Positions 8,066-13,078 of a stretch of DNA of 13,078 nt are shown piece after piece. The first letter of the stretch is position 1, and every line of letters starts with the position of its first letter. The notes under the pieces are model-generated. The model had not been told where the DNA came from and did no database searches. It worked only from the letters and a program-made list of their open reading frames with translations. The position numbers were made by a program, and so were the translations under genes. Origin of the DNA: Actinomycetota bacterium (lineage in GTDB: Bacteria; Actinomycetota; Actinomycetes; Actinomycetales; Actinomycetaceae); the NCBI GenBank assembly GCA_019425105.1, contig JAHYYD010000038.1, positions 1 to 13,078 on the forward strand, in the 5' to 3' direction.

Positions 8066-8530
8066 TCACGAACGCATTGACCACTTCTTGAGGCGCTCCG
8101 CGAGCGCGCGCGCATCGATATCCAAGCGCTCAGCTTCTGCGACATCCTCGTGTTTGATCGCGCGCCAGTAAGCAATCTTTGTGCGCAAGAACTCACGACG
8201 AAGGTCAATAATCTGCGCCTCCTCCTGGAGGCGGGCATCCTGCTGTTCCAGCCGGGTCACGAACTCGGAGATGTCCCTGTCCCAACCCAGGCCGGAGCGG
8301 ACATATTCGCGCATGTCCGCGATCGACATCCCGGATGCAGACAGGCACGACACCCAGGTCAGTAGCTCGAGATCATCCTCGGTGTATATGCGATGCCCGC
8401 TCGAGGCATCGCGAGCGATGGCAGGAATAACGCTGACATCCTCGTAATAGCGCAGGGTGGACGGGGGCAAGCCAACGAGCGCCGCTACCTCCTTAATGGA
8501 GTACGTGCGCCCGGAGCCAGTTCCTGCCAT
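8066..8530 (-). CDS. MerR-family transcriptional regulator
   Basis: A 154-residue DNA-binding regulator. The N-terminal winged helix-turn-helix is SIKEVAALVGLPPSTLRYYE (11-30) with the wing at SSGHRIYTEDDLELL (43-57). A long coiled coil (about 88-118) for dimerisation follows, then a short charged C-terminus (AEAERLDIDARALAERLKK). The segment LLTWVSCLSASGMSIADMREY (56-76) resembles the AdhR/NmlR branch, where a cysteine at this place (here C62) senses aldehydes or thiol stress; this sensing role is inference. The metal-binding C-terminal cysteines of MerR, CueR or SoxR are absent. Its own promoter carries a MerR-type operator with a 19-bp spacer, so it is probably autoregulated, and its transcript probably starts at the ATG. 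It lies downstream of, and in the same direction as, the GNAT gene, 137 bp away. Confidence 0.9.
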   Translation of the reverse strand: MAGTGSGRTYSIKEVAALVGLPPSTLRYYEDVSVIPAIARDASSGHRIYTEDDLELLTWVSCLSASGMSIADMREYVRSGLGWDRDISEFVTRLEQQDARLQEEAQIIDLRREFLRTKIAYWRAIKHEDVAEAERLDIDARALAERLKKWSMRS

Positions 8531-8536
8531 AGCTTC

Positions 8537-8567
8537 ACCCTAAAAGACCTCAAGCCCTTGAAGTCAA
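8537..8567 (-). promoter_or_regulatory. MerR-type operator-promoter with 19-bp spacer, leaderless
   Basis: On the minus strand: -35 TTGACT (8567..8562), a 19-bp spacer (8561..8543) and -10 TAGGGT (8542..8537). The spacer is filled by the dyad ACTTCAAG-GG-CTTGAGGT (8564..8547), 7 of 8 pairs matching. Overlong 19-20 bp spacers holding such a dyad are the hallmark of promoters that MerR-family activators untwist. The -10 ends exactly 6 nt before the A of the merR ATG at 8530, so +1 should be that A. Confidence 0.75.
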
Positions 8568-8667
8568 GCGGAACTGCGGGACGTGCATCACGCGCTACGA
8601 CCTGCGAAAAGACTAGGCTGCAGACGAAGGGCCGGAGCACAACGCAATTGACCCGTTGGATCGCTCA

Positions 8668-9294
8668 TCAAAGACGCTCTGCGCGCCTCTGAAAGGACCA
8701 AATCGGACATGTTTCATCGCGCATATGTATGTCGAATCGATCCAGAAGCTCACACCCACCATTGAGGTAAAAGCGTGCGTTCTCTTCGGTGGACGTCACA
8801 AATCCATACGCGCGCCCACCACGTTTGGCCACATAGTCCGGAAGAACCTGCGAGACGAGCCAACGACCGACACCACGCCCTCGCATCTGCTTATCGACGG
8901 AGAGCACCTCCAGATACCAGTCGAAGTCACCTTTCTCAGCCGTCACTTGGTCCCCTGAATCCACAGCGTCCGAGAACTCTTTCACGAGCAAGGGCGATGC
9001 ATAGCGAAAGAACTCATACCCGCCACTGAGGAAGCTCCGGACAAATCCAACCTTGCGATCGTGCAGGAGTGCCGCGCCCACAACCCGCCCTTCATGCTCA
9101 ACGACGAGGGCATGACGGACCCGCTGGTACGAATCCGCAAGCATGCGATTGATTACAGTGACGCATTCCGGGTAATGCTCCGACCGGTAGAGGTAGGGCT
9201 TCAGCATGATATGCAAGGGGTAGTCAAGGAATCCCTCGGTGATAATTCGTGTCATCTCGGGAATATCGGCACGCGTGGCAGGTCGACACTTCAC
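8668..9294 (-). CDS. GNAT-family N-acetyltransferase
   Basis: A 208-residue cytoplasmic acetyl-CoA-dependent acyltransferase. The N-terminal KCRPATRADIPEMTRIITEGF (2-22) is a typical GNAT opening. Motif A is YLEVLSVDKQMRGRGVGRWLV (127-147) with the acetyl-CoA pyrophosphate loop Q136-x-x-G-x-G, and motif B is TSTEENARFYLNGGCELL (167-184). A middle stretch (85-108, FVRSFLSGGYEFFRYASPLLV) is unusually aromatic and may shape the acceptor pocket. The substrate cannot be read from the sequence. The GTG start at 9294 is chosen because GAGGAGGGG lies 6 nt upstream; a TTG-started extension of 12 codons would bury that site. Upstream lie two nested inverted repeats. It is 137 bp from merR in the same orientation, with merR having its own promoter in between. 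Confidence 0.85.
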   Translation of the reverse strand: MKCRPATRADIPEMTRIITEGFLDYPLHIMLKPYLYRSEHYPECVTVINRMLADSYQRVRHALVVEHEGRVVGAALLHDRKVGFVRSFLSGGYEFFRYASPLLVKEFSDAVDSGDQVTAEKGDFDWYLEVLSVDKQMRGRGVGRWLVSQVLPDYVAKRGGRAYGFVTSTEENARFYLNGGCELLDRFDIHMRDETCPIWSFQRRAERL

Positions 9295-9300
9295 AGGACC

Positions 9301-9306
9301 CCTCCT
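9301..9306 (-). promoter_or_regulatory. Shine-Dalgarno that sets a GTG start for the GNAT gene
   Basis: AGGAGG, within GAGGAGGGG, on the minus strand, 6 nt before GTG at 9294..9292. It decides the start against the longer TTG form at 9330. Confidence 0.75.
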
Positions 9307-9353
9307 CAGTTCATTCAGCTTTTCACCCAACCGACCATCGAAAACCTGACCTT

Positions 9354-9383
9354 AGGTAGATACCTGTCATACTACGTGACAGG
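9354..9383. repeat. Two overlapping inverted repeats upstream of the GNAT gene
   Basis: AGGTA-GA-TACCT (9354-9365) and CCTGTCA-N7-TGACAGG (9363-9383) share three bases. Both are perfect. They lie 60-90 bp upstream of the GNAT start and 150-180 bp upstream of the divergent 915-residue protein gene. A regulator binding site is the likeliest reading. A TTGACA stands beyond them on the minus strand (9403..9398), but no good -10 follows at the right distance. Confidence 0.5.
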
Positions 9384-9481
9384 GCACGATCTCACCTTGT
9401 CAATACGGAACACTCGCCTTTGACAGTCCCCTCAGCTTTATTTGACGACCGGTCAGGCTAGATCACTCTCGACGCCCCTCG

Positions 9482-12284
<2,803 letters not shown>

Positions 12285-12295
12285 TCGCGGGCGCG

Positions 12296-13078
12296 CTATC
12301 GGCGTCCCTCGGCCTCGGCTAGCTCGACGTAGCGCGTGATCTGCGCATCCAGATCATCTTCGTTGGGTTCCCCCACAGCACCCGCTGCGGGGGAATCCTC
12401 ATCCTCCCCCTGCGCGTAACGCTCCATCAGAAGACGTTCACGGTAGAGATGGTCGGCGGTCACGCCAATGGTGCGCATGAGGGAGGCGTTGAGGACCATG
12501 CCGACGATGATGCCGATAATCGGCAGGATCTGCGCCATCTTCATGCCGACGAGACGCGCTCCGAGGGCCGCGAAGAGAGAGTTCACGGATGCGGTCAGCG
12601 CATTGTTCCCGACGCTCTCCATCGATCCGCGTTTGGTGAGCTTGCGTACCACCTTGTTAAACACAAGCATCGAGGTCTTCTCCTCGACGACATGGTCATC
12701 AGCCGTGCTTCGCGGGGCGATCGCCTGGGATAAAACCATCGCGGAGAACAGCTTTTCCGTTGGATCCTTCGTGTCATACCCGTAGTACGCAGCCGTGTGT
12801 GACACGAGGCGCGCAGAGGAGGCCAGGAACGTCGCGATATCAAGTCCGATGACCCCTGCAATCACACCAACACCGGGTGCCGAAGCGATGCCCAGACCGA
12901 GGATGGCCGCAACCGCCCCTCCCGTCGCGAATACGCTGCTCACCGCTCCTTCCGTCGCGGTAACGGCGGCATATCCCACCTTCAGGTGGGGCCTGACCGA
13001 TTGGATCTCTGCCAGGTCCAGGTTTCGGATGTCCTCGAGACACTCCACGTCGTTGCCGGCCCTGCGATACGCCTTCAC
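12296..13078 (-). CDS. EcsC-family protein, N-terminus beyond the window edge
   Basis: 260 codons are visible and the frame stays open to the edge; its first codon here (GTG) is probably an internal valine, so the gene is likely 5'-partial. Hydrophobic Gly/Ala-rich segments at about 46-90 and 165-200 surround the family hallmark AAYYGYDTKDPTEKLF (96-111), with the paired IGLDIATFLASSARLV before it and ILPIIGIIVGMVLNASLM after it, as in EcsC-domain proteins. EcsC takes its name from the third gene of the Bacillus subtilis ecs ABC-transporter locus; its biochemical role is not known. The C-terminus (225-260) is acidic. It converges on the 915-residue protein gene with only 11 bp between stop codons and no terminator hairpin there, so read-through and antisense overlap are likely. 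Confidence 0.82.
   Translation of the reverse strand: MKAYRRAGNDVECLEDIRNLDLAEIQSVRPHLKVGYAAVTATEGAVSSVFATGGAVAAILGLGIASAPGVGVIAGVIGLDIATFLASSARLVSHTAAYYGYDTKDPTEKLFSAMVLSQAIAPRSTADDHVVEEKTSMLVFNKVVRKLTKRGSMESVGNNALTASVNSLFAALGARLVGMKMAQILPIIGIIVGMVLNASLMRTIGVTADHLYRERLLMERYAQGEDEDSPAAGAVGEPNEDDLDAQITRYVELAEAEGRR

Noticed and set aside
8668..9330. A defence or toxin-antitoxin pair made of the GNAT and MerR genes
   Set aside because: GNAT toxins are usually smaller and pair with RHH or HTH antitoxins in tight overlap. Here the genes are 137 bp apart, merR has its own promoter, and the regulator is a full-length MerR protein.

Overview
The window looks like chromosomal DNA of a high-GC actinobacterium, most likely of the Actinomyces/Schaalia group. 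This rests on GC-rich codon use, a mycobacterial-type seven-iron ferredoxin N-terminus, an actinobacterial Rv0428c-like SH3 domain, BipA/TypA of actinobacterial length, and several probable leaderless starts. The genus is an inference from general resemblance. No tRNA, rRNA, insertion sequence, prophage or CRISPR array was found.

Layout. The left edge holds the first 28 codons of ferredoxin fdxA (-), divergent from a small stand-alone SH3-like protein (+). That gene converges on the ribosome-associated GTPase typA (-) across a 9-bp hairpin. Divergent from typA is a (+) run: a YeaD-type hexose-6-phosphate mutarotase, a small PlsC-like acyltransferase, and, coupled to it by an ATGA overlap, a membrane-anchored secreted protein. 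A 15-bp bidirectional terminator then separates this run from a glutamine synthetase-family gene (-). Divergent from that is a GH20 hexosaminidase-like gene (+) whose catalytic Asp-Glu pair is gone. A terminator hairpin separates it from a MerR-family regulator (-) and a GNAT acetyltransferase (-). The right part is a 915-residue membrane protein (+) with a huge Pro/Glu-rich tail, converging on an EcsC-family gene (-) that runs off the right edge.

Most interesting points. (1) The 314-residue and 915-residue membrane proteins appear to be paralogues with an LppM-like exported domain: C62, C85 and W166 share the same residue numbers in both. The second adds a roughly 660-residue tail with 24-residue PEP repeats, bracketed by two T-x-x-I-P-[KR]-V-R motifs that look like phospho-threonine/FHA docking sites. 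(2) The GH20 gene is intact and well expressed-looking but should be catalytically dead. (3) The merR gene has a textbook MerR operator in a 19-bp spacer, placed so that transcription should begin at the A of its ATG. These systems are not linked into one pathway by anything visible; most genes here are core or housekeeping.
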